From NCBI GenBank assembly GCA_046597185.1, contig JBKJLF010000450.1, positions 1 to 7,369 on the forward strand: 7,369 nt of DNA. The letters are read 5' to 3'. Position 1 is the stretch's first letter. Each line of letters opens with the position of its first letter. A program made the translations under genes and the position numbers. Below the pieces are notes generated by a model. The model saw only the letters and a program-made list of their open reading frames with translations, searched no databases and was not told where the DNA came from. Below, in pieces: positions 1 to 6,214 of the stretch. The stretch is from CAMBDR01 sp046597185 (GTDB lineage: Bacteria; Pseudomonadota; Gammaproteobacteria; Burkholderiales; Burkholderiaceae_D).

Positions 1-786
1 ATCCCAGATTTGGCTATCAAGCGGCCCATCCAAATCCTTGGCATCCAGTTGTTGATCGGGGTCATTGTCGATACCACGGTAGGCCACGGCCTGAATATAG
101 GCTGAGCTAAGCCATCTGGTCGGGTTGTTGGTACAGAGCAAGGCACCCGCCACACTCAAACGCAGCGTTCCTTGGTCATTCACCAACAAATGCAAGCGTT
201 GCAACTGGTCATTGGCATCACCGTCACCTTCACCTTCACGCAAAAACGCTTGAACCAAGAGTGGATTCGCGTCCGCAATGCCAGAGCGTGGCACGGCTTG
301 CTCGTCAAATCGAATCAGGCGCGACTGGCTGCGATGCTGGAACAGGCGCGCCAACACATCAGGGGCCATTTCGCGCTTGGCATGCGCCACCCGCTTGAAA
401 TAACCATTGGGGCTTCGATGTACCATCAAACTACGCGGCACGGTTATGATAATGACGGGCTGCGCTTGCGCGCTGTCATCCGGCAATTCAATGTGCTCGG
501 TTACAATATCCAGCGCCGGGTTTATGCGCGTTTGGCAAATCTCGGCCAGCCAAGCTTCAACCGTGGCCAGCGAGGCATACGCAATGCCCAGCACCTGTTT
601 GGTTTTATCGTCGATGCCCAAAATCAGGGTGCCGCCCTGCGCGTTGGCCATGGCGGCAAGTTCATCGGCCAAACCATCAGGGTGCGGCCCTTCGACTTTG
701 GTTTCGTTACGCATCACCACGCGCTTGAATTCCAAAGTGCTATCCTCACCCAGCCGAATCCGGCTTAGCCATTCTTCAACTTGCAT
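1..786 (-). CDS. AlbA_2-domain ATP-binding / putative transcriptional regulator protein (COG2865-like), C-terminus cut by window edge
   Basis: Reading the minus strand from ATG at 786 gives 262 codons with no stop to position 1, so the gene continues beyond the window. GGGAGG (793-798) lies 6 nt upstream of the ATG, a strong Shine-Dalgarno. The protein opens with MQVEEWLSRIRLGEDSTLEFK. The acidic-aromatic-basic motif LEFKR (residues 18-22) and the glycine motif GGTLILGIDD (about 51-60) are the signatures of the Schlafen/AlbA_2 fold. A basic strand follows (GYFKRVAHAKREM, about 127-139) and then the linker after the domain. From about 165 on, segments such as LRLSVAGALLC and a terminal LDGPL resemble the middle ATP-binding part of COG2865 proteins, annotated as RecG-like, ATP-binding or HTH regulators. 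Family members are proposed nucleic-acid-binding regulators, and their substrate is generally unknown. The expected C-terminal ATPase and winged-helix parts lie outside the window. The fold assignment is confident; the biological role is not. Confidence 0.9.
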   Translation of the reverse strand, partial: MQVEEWLSRIRLGEDSTLEFKRVVMRNETKVEGPHPDGLADELAAMANAQGGTLILGIDDKTKQVLGIAYASLATVEAWLAEICQTRINPALDIVTEHIELPDDSAQAQPVIIITVPRSLMVHRSPNGYFKRVAHAKREMAPDVLARLFQHRSQSRLIRFDEQAVPRSGIADANPLLVQAFLREGEGDGDANDQLQRLHLLVNDQGTLRLSVAGALLCTNNPTRWLSSAYIQAVAYRGIDNDPDQQLDAKDLDGPLDSQIWD

Positions 787-865
787 TACTTACCTCCCAA
801 TCCAATTGAGCAAATACTTCCTCGGCACTGCGGAATTGCCCGTTCTCAATTTCGCGCTTACCCAT
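776..865 (-). CDS. Putative 29-aa leader or remnant ORF overlapping the AlbA_2 start
   Basis: The minus strand encodes MGKREIENGQFRSAEEVF followed by AQLDWEVSNAS and a stop at 776. It overlaps the first 11 nt of the AlbA_2 gene in another frame. The composition looks like real protein rather than chance translation. The pattern of a charged helix, then G-Q-F/R-S-A-E-E-V-F-A-Q-L, resembles the C-terminal tail of small antitoxin-like proteins (inference, no family assigned). The frame stays open upstream through about ALIAHFWT until a stop near 913, but there is no ATG/GTG/TTG before 865. The Shine-Dalgarno in front of 865 is poor: GGA sits only two bases from the ATG. It could be a short leader peptide coupled to AlbA_2 translation, or the 3' stub of a decayed antitoxin-like gene. 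Confidence 0.35.
   Translation of the reverse strand: MGKREIENGQFRSAEEVFAQLDWEVSNAS
793..798 (-). promoter_or_regulatory. Strong ribosome binding site of the AlbA_2 gene
   Basis: The minus strand reads GGGAGG, then TAAGTA, then ATG, a near-ideal Shine-Dalgarno with 6-nt spacing. It fixes the start of the AlbA_2 gene at 786. It also lies inside the small overlapping ORF at 776-865, so ribosomes finishing that ORF would pass over it. Confidence 0.8.
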
Positions 866-960
866 AGTCCAAAAATGGGCAATAAGCGCATTATAGGTGA
901 AATTTGAATCAGCTTAAGCCCCCTTTGGATGTGATGCGCTACCCACGATTGAGCAAATAC
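805..960. repeat. 13-bp direct repeat flanking the AlbA_2 promoter region
   Basis: ATTGAGCAAATAC occurs at 805-817 and again at 948-960, start points 143 bp apart, on either side of the candidate promoter. The first copy lies in the 29-codon ORF, the second in the 48-codon ORF. The length is modest and chance cannot be excluded. Confidence 0.5.
890..917 (-). promoter_or_regulatory. Candidate sigma70 promoter for the AlbA_2 gene
   Basis: On the minus strand a perfect -10 hexamer TATAAT (890-895) lies 16 bp after TTAAGC (912-917), which matches the -35 consensus at only three of six positions. Transcription would start near 883. That places the 29-codon ORF (ATG at 865) and then the AlbA_2 start (786) just downstream. 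The -10 is convincing and the -35 is weak. Confidence 0.4.
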
Positions 961-1085
961 GGCGGCAATTGGGCTGGGTCTTGCTGGTGCGGTAACCCTG
1001 ATTTTGTGGTGCCCCAGCTTTTTTTACCTGCAATAAGAATCAACGCCAGCCCAAGCAGCCGTTTTTTGATCGATTGCAGCGCCAT
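939..1085 (-). CDS. Putative 48-aa small protein, start overlapping the upstream stop codon
   Basis: This minus-strand ORF begins with ATG at 1085 in a TAATG overlap with the stop codon of the DUF1579-like gene. GGTGAG lies about 9 nt upstream as a possible Shine-Dalgarno. It encodes MALQSIKKRLLGLALILIAG, then a short hydrophilic tail ending PPYLLNRG, with a stop at 939. The basic start followed by about ten hydrophobic residues (10-20) would suit a small membrane or exported peptide. A run of seven A on the coding strand after codon 20 could allow slippage into a frame with a different tail ending at about 914. No family is recognised and the tail is low-complexity. Translational coupling is the main argument for it, and it may equally be noncoding. 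Confidence 0.25.
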   Translation of the reverse strand: MALQSIKKRLLGLALILIAGKKSWGTTKSGLPHQQDPAQLPPYLLNRG

Positions 1086-1687
1086 TATTTGGCACTCACC
1101 GCACCCGCCGCCGGCCAGGTAGAATCACCCAGGCGTTTTAATTCCATCTCAAAAATTCGAACCGGTTCTTTGTTGGGGAAAATCCGTTCACCCACTTCTT
1201 TCCACACCCCACCTTTAATCACGGTGGTGTAACGAATCACCATCGGCCCTGCCGGAATTTCCCAACTAAACCCGTCATCACTCGCCGTCACCACAAAGTC
1301 CCCCTTATTGCCCTGAGCGTAGGAGCGCATTGAATAGACGTTGGTGGCAGGATCAAATGAAATCGTGGCAAAGGCATTAAAAGCGACCTTGCCATCGGCT
1401 TCGTAACCACGCCCTTCAATCACTTTGACTGCGCCATCCAGAAACGGGCCGACTCGCTCGGTTTGGGTAATGACGTGCTTGTCACCATTGGCCAGGGTGG
1501 CAGTGGCCGGGCCACGCCAAACACCATCCATAAACGCCAATTTTTGCAGCGCCTGTTGCTGGGCTGCGATCAACTTGGCGGCGTCCGGCCGTCCTTGCGC
1601 CATGGCCGCGCACGAAGCCACCAACAACATCAGCAATACCATCGATTTTGATTTTGATTTCGATTTTGATTTTGATTTTGATTTCAT
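1085..1687 (-). CDS. Exported DUF1579-like protein with KS-repeat signal peptide
   Basis: A protein of about 200 aa. I chose the ATG at 1687 because TTGGAA sits a suitable distance upstream. In-frame ATGs at 1690 and 1702 are possible, but the one at 1702 has no Shine-Dalgarno. Residues 2-15 are seven Lys-Ser pairs, followed by a hydrophobic core (about 16-30, MVLLMLLVASCAAMA). Signal peptidase I could cleave after AMA at 30. However, VASC (23-26) also fits a lipobox, so a lipoprotein anchored at Cys26 is possible. The mature part carries LAFMDGVWRGPAT, then alternating beta-strand-like segments (FNAFATISFDP, YSMRSYAQG, GFSWEIP, WKEVGERIF). This is the layout of DUF1579-type, lipocalin-like beta-barrel proteins of unknown function. 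It lies 78 bp downstream of the histidine kinase on the same strand, so co-transcription is plausible. Export is well supported; the family name is a recognition-based call. Confidence 0.85.
   Translation of the reverse strand: MKSKSKSKSKSKSKSMVLLMLLVASCAAMAQGRPDAAKLIAAQQQALQKLAFMDGVWRGPATATLANGDKHVITQTERVGPFLDGAVKVIEGRGYEADGKVAFNAFATISFDPATNVYSMRSYAQGNKGDFVVTASDDGFSWEIPAGPMVIRYTTVIKGGVWKEVGERIFPNKEPVRIFEMELKRLGDSTWPAAGAVSAK
1644..1685 (-). repeat. Hexanucleotide tandem repeat, 7 units, inside the signal-peptide coding region
   Basis: Seven consecutive copies of GATTTY (plus-strand reading) occupy 42 bp. Units 3 and 7 end in C and the others in T. On the coding strand they specify seven Lys-Ser pairs directly after the start codon. 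Because the unit is six bases, gain or loss of copies would lengthen or shorten the positively charged n-region without changing the frame. Confidence 0.95.
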
Positions 1688-1765
1688 CATTTTTCCAATC
1701 ATCCGGTTAATAATAGTATTCCCACTAAGCGTGCCCGCCTAATCAATTTTAACAACCATTGCAGT

Positions 1766-4135
1766 TTATACCTTCACAGGCAATTCAAAGTAAAAACAAC
1801 AGCCTTGGCCGTCGATGGATTCATAATCGATCTCGCCATGCATTTGGGTGATAATCGCTTTGGCTATGGCCAGGCCCAGACCTGATCCGTTGCGGCTTTT
1901 GGTGTTGGAACCGTCGGCCTGGGAAAAGCGCTGGAAAATGCGGCTTTTGAACGCATCTGGTATGCCAGGCCCGCTATCCTGAACCAGGACTCTGACGCGA
2001 TCCGCACTCGCCATGACGCAACTCACCTTAACCACGCCATCTTTACCCGAGAATTTGCAGGCATTGGAGAGTAAATTGGCCATCACCTGTTGAAAACGGT
2101 CTTGATCGACGTGTACCAGCACCTCAGGCAGCGTGGCGGCAATGCTAAGCTGAACGCCAAGACTGAGCGCATAGGCAGAATTGGCCTGGCCTGCCTGATT
2201 GATGAGATCGGGCAGTTTGTAATCGGCGAGCACCATCATGAGTACGCCCGATTCCAGTTTTTGCACGTCCAACAAATCATTAATCAAACGCGTTAATCGT
2301 AGCGTATTTTGATTGGCCATTTCAATCAGGGCGCGCGCTTTTTCCGGCAGCACACCCGCCACGCCACCTTCGATCAAACCTAACGCGCCCCGGATCGATG
2401 TCAAGGGCGTGCGCAACTCGTGGCTGACGGTGGAGACAAACTCTTGCTGCAAACGCGCCACTTTTTCCCGCTCAGTGATGTCACGCATAATCAAAATGAA
2501 TTTATCCTGGGCCTGCAAGTTGATTTTGCTGGTGGCGACTTCAAGAAAAACGCTGTGGCCAGCGCGATGCACACCCGTGGTGACACGTAGCGAGCTCATT
2601 TGCATGTGCGCCGCTATCGCATCGCTGGCGCTCAATTGCGGGGTCAGCAAACGAATCGGCTGCCCGATTAATTCTGCACTTGAATAGCCAAATAGTTTAT
2701 CTACTGCATCATTGCAGGATTCAATTTCACCGCTGTCACTGATGGTAATGATAGCGTCACCAGCATATTGCAAAATGACCGTCAGGCGGTTCAGCAGGTC
2801 ATGAATTCTGACCTCGGCGTGCTTTTGCTTCGTTATATCCTGCACCAATGCGCCTACGGCGATCACCTCGCCGGTTTTTGCCCGCACCGGGAAGTCACTG
2901 CAACTGTAGTGATGAATATTACCCGGATCGGAGGGCAACTCCAGGGGCAACTCATAGCTCACTGACTCACCCGTTTCAACCACCCTGGTCATAATTTGCG
3001 CGACCGCATCCGCACCCGCTTGCGGCAGCACTTCGCGCAATAATCGTCCCATGTGTTGTTCACGCGACAGGCCATTCATACTGGCCAACACCGGGTTAAT
3101 ATCCGAATAGCGAAATGCCAAATCAAACATGGCTATGCCTATCGGTGCCGCCGCTACCAGAGCTTGCATCTGTGCCAGTGCCTGGTCTCGGGTGGCTTCT
3201 GCCGCTGCGCGTGCCTCAATCCCGTGCAAGATGATTCTGGTTAGCAAAAGCAGTGTCACACTGAGTATTGCACCAATGATTGCCGAATACAAAGCATCGC
3301 GCCGGGTTGCGCTCAAGGCTTCTTCCACGCTGATGCCAACGGTGGCGGTTACGCCGTATTGTGGCAACCTATAATAACTAAAGATTCGTTTGATTTGGTC
3401 TGTCTGCGAGCTACGGATGTAACTTCCCTTGATGGGTGCCCCTGGGTAGTTAAACATTTTGGCATCGATCTTTTTTCCGACATACAAATTCATGTCTAAT
3501 GAGCGCGTCAAAACCAGTCCGTCGTCACGAATCAGCGCGGCCACGCCAAGCTGCCCCAAATCAAGCTCTGAAAATAGTTTGACGAATTTTTCCGCATCGG
3601 CAGAATAAATGATGACACCGTCGAATTTCCCCTGATTTAAGATAGGTCGCACCAGGGGAATCGATACTTTCCCGGTCACCTGCCCGATGACAGGTTCGTT
3701 GACAAACAGCTTGTCCTGCCCTGCCTGACTAAAAAACTTGAAATACTCCCGATTCACCACCGTGATAGGCTGCTTGGGAATGGCATCGACCGTATTGAAT
3801 ACCAGGTTTCCTGCGCTATCGCTGACACCAATCAGACTCGCCGGAATATTCATGATGGGCCTGTAAAACCTCATCGTTTCAATCATGGCCGTCTGGTTGG
3901 TTAGCACATTCTGGCGCATATTCAGCAGCAAATGATCGATTTCTTCAAATGATCGTCTGGAGACCTCGCCAAATGCCAGTACACTATCGGCTGCGTGCTG
4001 TTGCGCCAGTACCAAGGCGTTTTTTTCGGCTTGATTGAAGCGCCAATACAGTGCAAACCATAACAAAATGATCGCGACAATACAAATGGCCCACCCTTTC
4101 ACGCCAAGATTGCTAGCTTGTTTATTTAATGACAT
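1766..4135 (-). CDS. Membrane sensor histidine kinase: Cache-like sensor, two PAS domains, HisKA, HATPase_c
   Basis: A 789-aa protein. The start is ATG at 4135 (MSLNKQ), with GGGAGAG upstream; an in-frame TTG at 4165 lacks comparable support. Domains in order are TM1 (about 14-31), a periplasmic Cache-like sensor (about 34-280), TM2 (about 281-304), PAS 1 (about 324-436), PAS 2 (about 447-557), a HisKA dimerisation domain and a HATPase_c domain. The sensor contains GVSDSAGNLVFNT, NREYFKFF and VTGKVSIPLVRPI. HisKA has the H-box FVSTVSHELRTPLTS, with phospho-acceptor His572. HATPase_c has an N box (NLLSNACKFS, about 687-696), G1 (DSGPGI, 720-725), an F box (IFQRFSQADGS) and G2 (GSGLGLAI, about 750-757). 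It should autophosphorylate in response to a small extracytoplasmic ligand and an intracellular PAS cue, then pass phosphate to a response regulator. No receiver domain is fused and no regulator gene is present here, so it is an orphan in this window. All catalytic boxes look intact. The ligand is unknown. Confidence 0.97.
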   Translation of the reverse strand: MSLNKQASNLGVKGWAICIVAIILLWFALYWRFNQAEKNALVLAQQHAADSVLAFGEVSRRSFEEIDHLLLNMRQNVLTNQTAMIETMRFYRPIMNIPASLIGVSDSAGNLVFNTVDAIPKQPITVVNREYFKFFSQAGQDKLFVNEPVIGQVTGKVSIPLVRPILNQGKFDGVIIYSADAEKFVKLFSELDLGQLGVAALIRDDGLVLTRSLDMNLYVGKKIDAKMFNYPGAPIKGSYIRSSQTDQIKRIFSYYRLPQYGVTATVGISVEEALSATRRDALYSAIIGAILSVTLLLLTRIILHGIEARAAAEATRDQALAQMQALVAAAPIGIAMFDLAFRYSDINPVLASMNGLSREQHMGRLLREVLPQAGADAVAQIMTRVVETGESVSYELPLELPSDPGNIHHYSCSDFPVRAKTGEVIAVGALVQDITKQKHAEVRIHDLLNRLTVILQYAGDAIITISDSGEIESCNDAVDKLFGYSSAELIGQPIRLLTPQLSASDAIAAHMQMSSLRVTTGVHRAGHSVFLEVATSKINLQAQDKFILIMRDITEREKVARLQQEFVSTVSHELRTPLTSIRGALGLIEGGVAGVLPEKARALIEMANQNTLRLTRLINDLLDVQKLESGVLMMVLADYKLPDLINQAGQANSAYALSLGVQLSIAATLPEVLVHVDQDRFQQVMANLLSNACKFSGKDGVVKVSCVMASADRVRVLVQDSGPGIPDAFKSRIFQRFSQADGSNTKSRNGSGLGLAIAKAIITQMHGEIDYESIDGQGCCFYFELPVKV

Positions 4136-4256
4136 GACATATCTCTCCCGCCAAGCGTGGCGCAACTGATGGCTGAATCAAAGTGAGTTTACACTAAAGT
4201 TCACCTCGTGGCGTGGATAAGCTGCCCAAATGCAAGAAAAGGGCATAAAGCCTGAT

Positions 4257-4769
4257 TCATGTTGTTCTATCATCCAGCAAGCGCAGCCATTGCATCAATT
4301 TTTCGTCAAACGTGCGTTGCGCATAGGCAGGCGAGCTCGATGGCAGTTGCAGGGTTTCAAAGCCCTGTGCCGCAAACTGCGGCGCAAATTTGCCCGAGGT
4401 TTTGCCATTAAAGCCGATCCGGCGCAAAGCTGGATAGTTCTGCCGCAATTGCGAAAAATCATTCGCCTGTGCCTGCCGAATCGCGGAATCCAAACTACCC
4501 TGACGTGCACACGCACCCAACACATCCCACACACCGATGCGATGCGCCAGCAAACGCGGCAGGCGCTCGGGGTAAGGCAACGCGACCAAATCTTCCGCCA
4601 GCAGACGCGAGAGCAAGGGCCAAAACTGATTGCGCGGATGGGCATAATATTGCTGGGCCGCCAGCGATGCGTCTCCGGGGAAGCTGCCTAAAATTAAAAT
4701 TTCGCTGGCCGCATCCAGCACCGGGGCCAAACCGCCGAGCAAATTGTTCGCTAGTGTTTTGTCTTGCAT
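4257..4769 (-). CDS. DNA-deoxyinosine (hypoxanthine) glycosylase, UDG superfamily
   Basis: A 170-aa protein, the usual size for this family. The start ATG at 4769 has GGTGA 8 nt upstream; the in-frame GTG at 4781 has no Shine-Dalgarno. Motif I is ILGSFPGDASL (about 26-36), followed by QYYAHPRNQFWPLL (about 40-53), the stretch that marks DNA-deoxyinosine glycosylases (UDG family 6). Asn47 in PRNQFW is the likely catalytic position by family knowledge. GVWDVLGAC (79-87) and FNGKTSG (120-126) are further conserved blocks. LPSSSPA (142-148) is the motif II loop that inserts into DNA. The enzyme removes hypoxanthine arising from adenine deamination and starts base-excision repair in the cytoplasm. 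It diverges from the AraC gene. The sensor kinase follows 121 bp downstream, a gap large enough for separate transcription. Specificity for hypoxanthine rather than uracil is inferred from the family. Confidence 0.92.
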   Translation of the reverse strand: MQDKTLANNLLGGLAPVLDAASEILILGSFPGDASLAAQQYYAHPRNQFWPLLSRLLAEDLVALPYPERLPRLLAHRIGVWDVLGACARQGSLDSAIRQAQANDFSQLRQNYPALRRIGFNGKTSGKFAPQFAAQGFETLQLPSSSPAYAQRTFDEKLMQWLRLLDDRTT

Positions 4770-4810
4770 GAGTCGATTCACCGAATAAAATGAAAAATTG
4801 AGGCCGATCT

Positions 4811-4838
4811 ATTATACGATAGCACACCAGCTTCACAA
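4811..4838 (-). promoter_or_regulatory. Candidate sigma70 promoter for the deoxyinosine glycosylase gene
   Basis: On the minus strand TTGTGA (4833-4838, four of six matches to the -35 consensus) is followed after 16 bp by a perfect TATAAT (4811-4816). Transcription would start near 4804, leaving a leader of about 35 nt before ATG 4769. It lies in the 117-bp gap between the glycosylase and the divergent AraC gene, so the AraC protein could act on it. No operator repeat is evident. Confidence 0.45.
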
Positions 4839-4886
4839 AAAAAGTTCCCCACAAAGCTCACAGGAAAACTCATTGGAAAGTCCCTC

Positions 4887-5690
4887 ATGCCCCAATTGTT
4901 TCTTTGGCGCGGCCAAGCATTAGTGATTGGTACCCGCATCGATTCCAAACCGCACAGCCATTTTGCGCTGCAAATGAGCTATGGCCTGGATGGCCCGTTT
5001 CGCGCACGCTTTAGCGCCGCTGATGCTTGGCACAGCACCCGCGCCGCCATCTTCGGCCCAAATCAAAATCATGAACTCGATTGCGCTGGCCAAGCGCTAG
5101 CCCATTTATTTTTAACCGTACCCGCTTGCGCCAGCAGCCTCGATGCCGCCTTTGCCGAGCATGGCGAATTTGCCGCTCTGGCACAACACATGCGAGCGCA
5201 CCTGAACCAGTCCGACCACACGCATGCCCCGATGGATATGGCGCTGGCGCAAACCATGCTCGATACTTGGCGCGCCCTGGTGCCCGCGCTGACCACACCC
5301 GCCATCCCCTGCGGGCGCGACCAAACCAGGATTGCACGCGCACTCGAATGGATCGAACAACACCCCGATGCCGAACCGGACGGCGAGCAGTTAGCCCAAT
5401 TGCTACACTTGTCCACCAGCCGCTTCACCCATTTATTCCGCGCTGAAACCGGCCTGTCCTTATCGCGCTACTTATTATGGTCGCGCCTGCTGAACGCGAT
5501 TGAAGCCGTCGCCCAGGGACAAAATATGACACAGGCCGCGCATACGGCCGGATTCGCCGATTTGGCGCATATGAGCCGCAGCTTTCGCGCCATTTTTGGC
5601 ATTATCCCGTCAGAATTATTAAAGATGACGATTGCGTTCAAGCGCAGCACGGGCGTGGTTCGCTACAATCCAGTCATGCCAATCAATTAG
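4887..5690 (+). CDS. AraC-family transcriptional regulator
   Basis: A 267-aa protein. The start ATG 4887 is preceded by GGAAAG (4875-4880) at 6-nt spacing. The N-terminal half (about 1-130) contains HSHFALQMSYGLDGPF (23-38) and IFGPNQNHEL (55-64), in the style of the cupin-like sensing domain of AraC proteins. The C-terminal half carries the two helix-turn-helix units. The first is at about 166-189 (LAQLLHLSTSRFTHLF, then RAETGLSLSRYL). The second is at about 214-241 (MTQAAHTAGFADLAHMSRSF, then RAIFGIIPSE). The second unit fits the AraC signature (A..AGF.d..h.sR.Fr..fG..PS). The length is normal for the family. Genes for a DUF962 protein and a PanE-type reductase follow closely on the same strand, and the glycosylase gene diverges from it. 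Either group is a candidate target. The effector cannot be predicted. Confidence 0.95.
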   Translation: MPQLFLWRGQALVIGTRIDSKPHSHFALQMSYGLDGPFRARFSAADAWHSTRAAIFGPNQNHELDCAGQALAHLFLTVPACASSLDAAFAEHGEFAALAQHMRAHLNQSDHTHAPMDMALAQTMLDTWRALVPALTTPAIPCGRDQTRIARALEWIEQHPDAEPDGEQLAQLLHLSTSRFTHLFRAETGLSLSRYLLWSRLLNAIEAVAQGQNMTQAAHTAGFADLAHMSRSFRAIFGIIPSELLKMTIAFKRSTGVVRYNPVMPIN

Positions 5691-5727
5691 TGAGATTATT
5701 TTTCACTTCACCCTCAGGAGCCGCGCC

Positions 5728-6192
5728 ATGAATTCCAGTACCGCACCAGGTCCAACCCTGCCAGAGCGCCCGGTTGAACAGTTACTCGCCGCCTATGCCC
5801 AAAGCCATCAAAACCACACCAACGAAATCATTCATTTTGTCTGTGTGCCGGTCATTGTGTTCACGGTGTTGGGTTTGCTGTGGTCGCTCAACCCGATTGT
5901 GGCACTGGCTGCCAGCAGTTTGGCATTGTTGTATTACTGCAAATTGTCGCTGCCGTTCGCGGTAGGTATGTTGTTGATGTCAGGTAGTATGTTGGCATTG
6001 CTGTATGCGCTGCCGCCCACCACGATTTTGCCGATTTCTGGCATCGTGTTTGTGCTGGCCTGGATCGGGCAATTTATCGGCCATAAAATCGAAGGCAAAA
6101 AGCCCTCGTTTTTTGATGATTTGCGCTTCCTTTTGATCGGCCCACTGTTTGTACTGGGCTTTTTGTACCGCCGCCTGAATATTGCTTACTAA
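5728..6192 (+). CDS. DUF962 / Mpo1-like polytopic membrane protein
   Basis: A 154-aa protein. The start ATG 5728 is chosen because CAGGAG lies 7 nt upstream; the frame is open further upstream into the AraC gene but without a better site. Family marks are the N-terminal SHQNHTNEIIHFVCVP (26-41) and WIGQFIGHKIEGKKPSFFDD (112-131). These retain the histidines (27, 30, 36, 119) and Glu122 typical of DUF962. Between and after them lie four or five hydrophobic segments, roughly 39-53, 56-70, 75-93, 100-117 and 133-148. The yeast relative Mpo1 is an iron-dependent dioxygenase acting in alpha-oxidation of 2-hydroxy fatty acids. A similar role in the bacterial inner membrane is an inference from shared residues. 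It lies 37 bp after the AraC gene and 22 bp before the reductase, probably in one operon. Confidence 0.93.
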   Translation: MNSSTAPGPTLPERPVEQLLAAYAQSHQNHTNEIIHFVCVPVIVFTVLGLLWSLNPIVALAASSLALLYYCKLSLPFAVGMLLMSGSMLALLYALPPTTILPISGIVFVLAWIGQFIGHKIEGKKPSFFDDLRFLLIGPLFVLGFLYRRLNIAY

Positions 6193-6214
6193 ATCTTACT
6201 GATTGGCCAAATCA

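Noticed and set aside
172..907. Two long overlapping plus-strand ORFs (172-768, 407-907)
   Set aside because: Both are antisense shadows of the AlbA_2 gene, whose motifs and ribosome binding site are clear on the minus strand.
904..1122. Plus-strand 72-codon ORF with TTG start and AGGTG upstream
   Set aside because: It runs antisense to the end of the DUF1579-like gene, has an unconvincing composition and no recognised family. The stretch 904-1084 may be a noncoding or dispersed sequence, but I cannot show this from one copy.
4136..4256. GTGA...TCAC dyad and possible kinase promoter upstream of the histidine kinase
   Set aside because: Only four outer base pairs match, and no -35/-10 pair near consensus could be placed.
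4230..4854. Several plus- and minus-strand ORFs overlapping the glycosylase gene
   Set aside because: Composition is skewed toward Arg/Ala/Cys as in out-of-frame readings, and the glycosylase frame has family motifs.
5691..5727. Possible AGTGA/TCACT hairpin after the AraC stop codon
   Set aside because: A five-bp stem with a loop of about 9-10 nt is too weak for a terminator, and the region carries the Shine-Dalgarno for the next gene.
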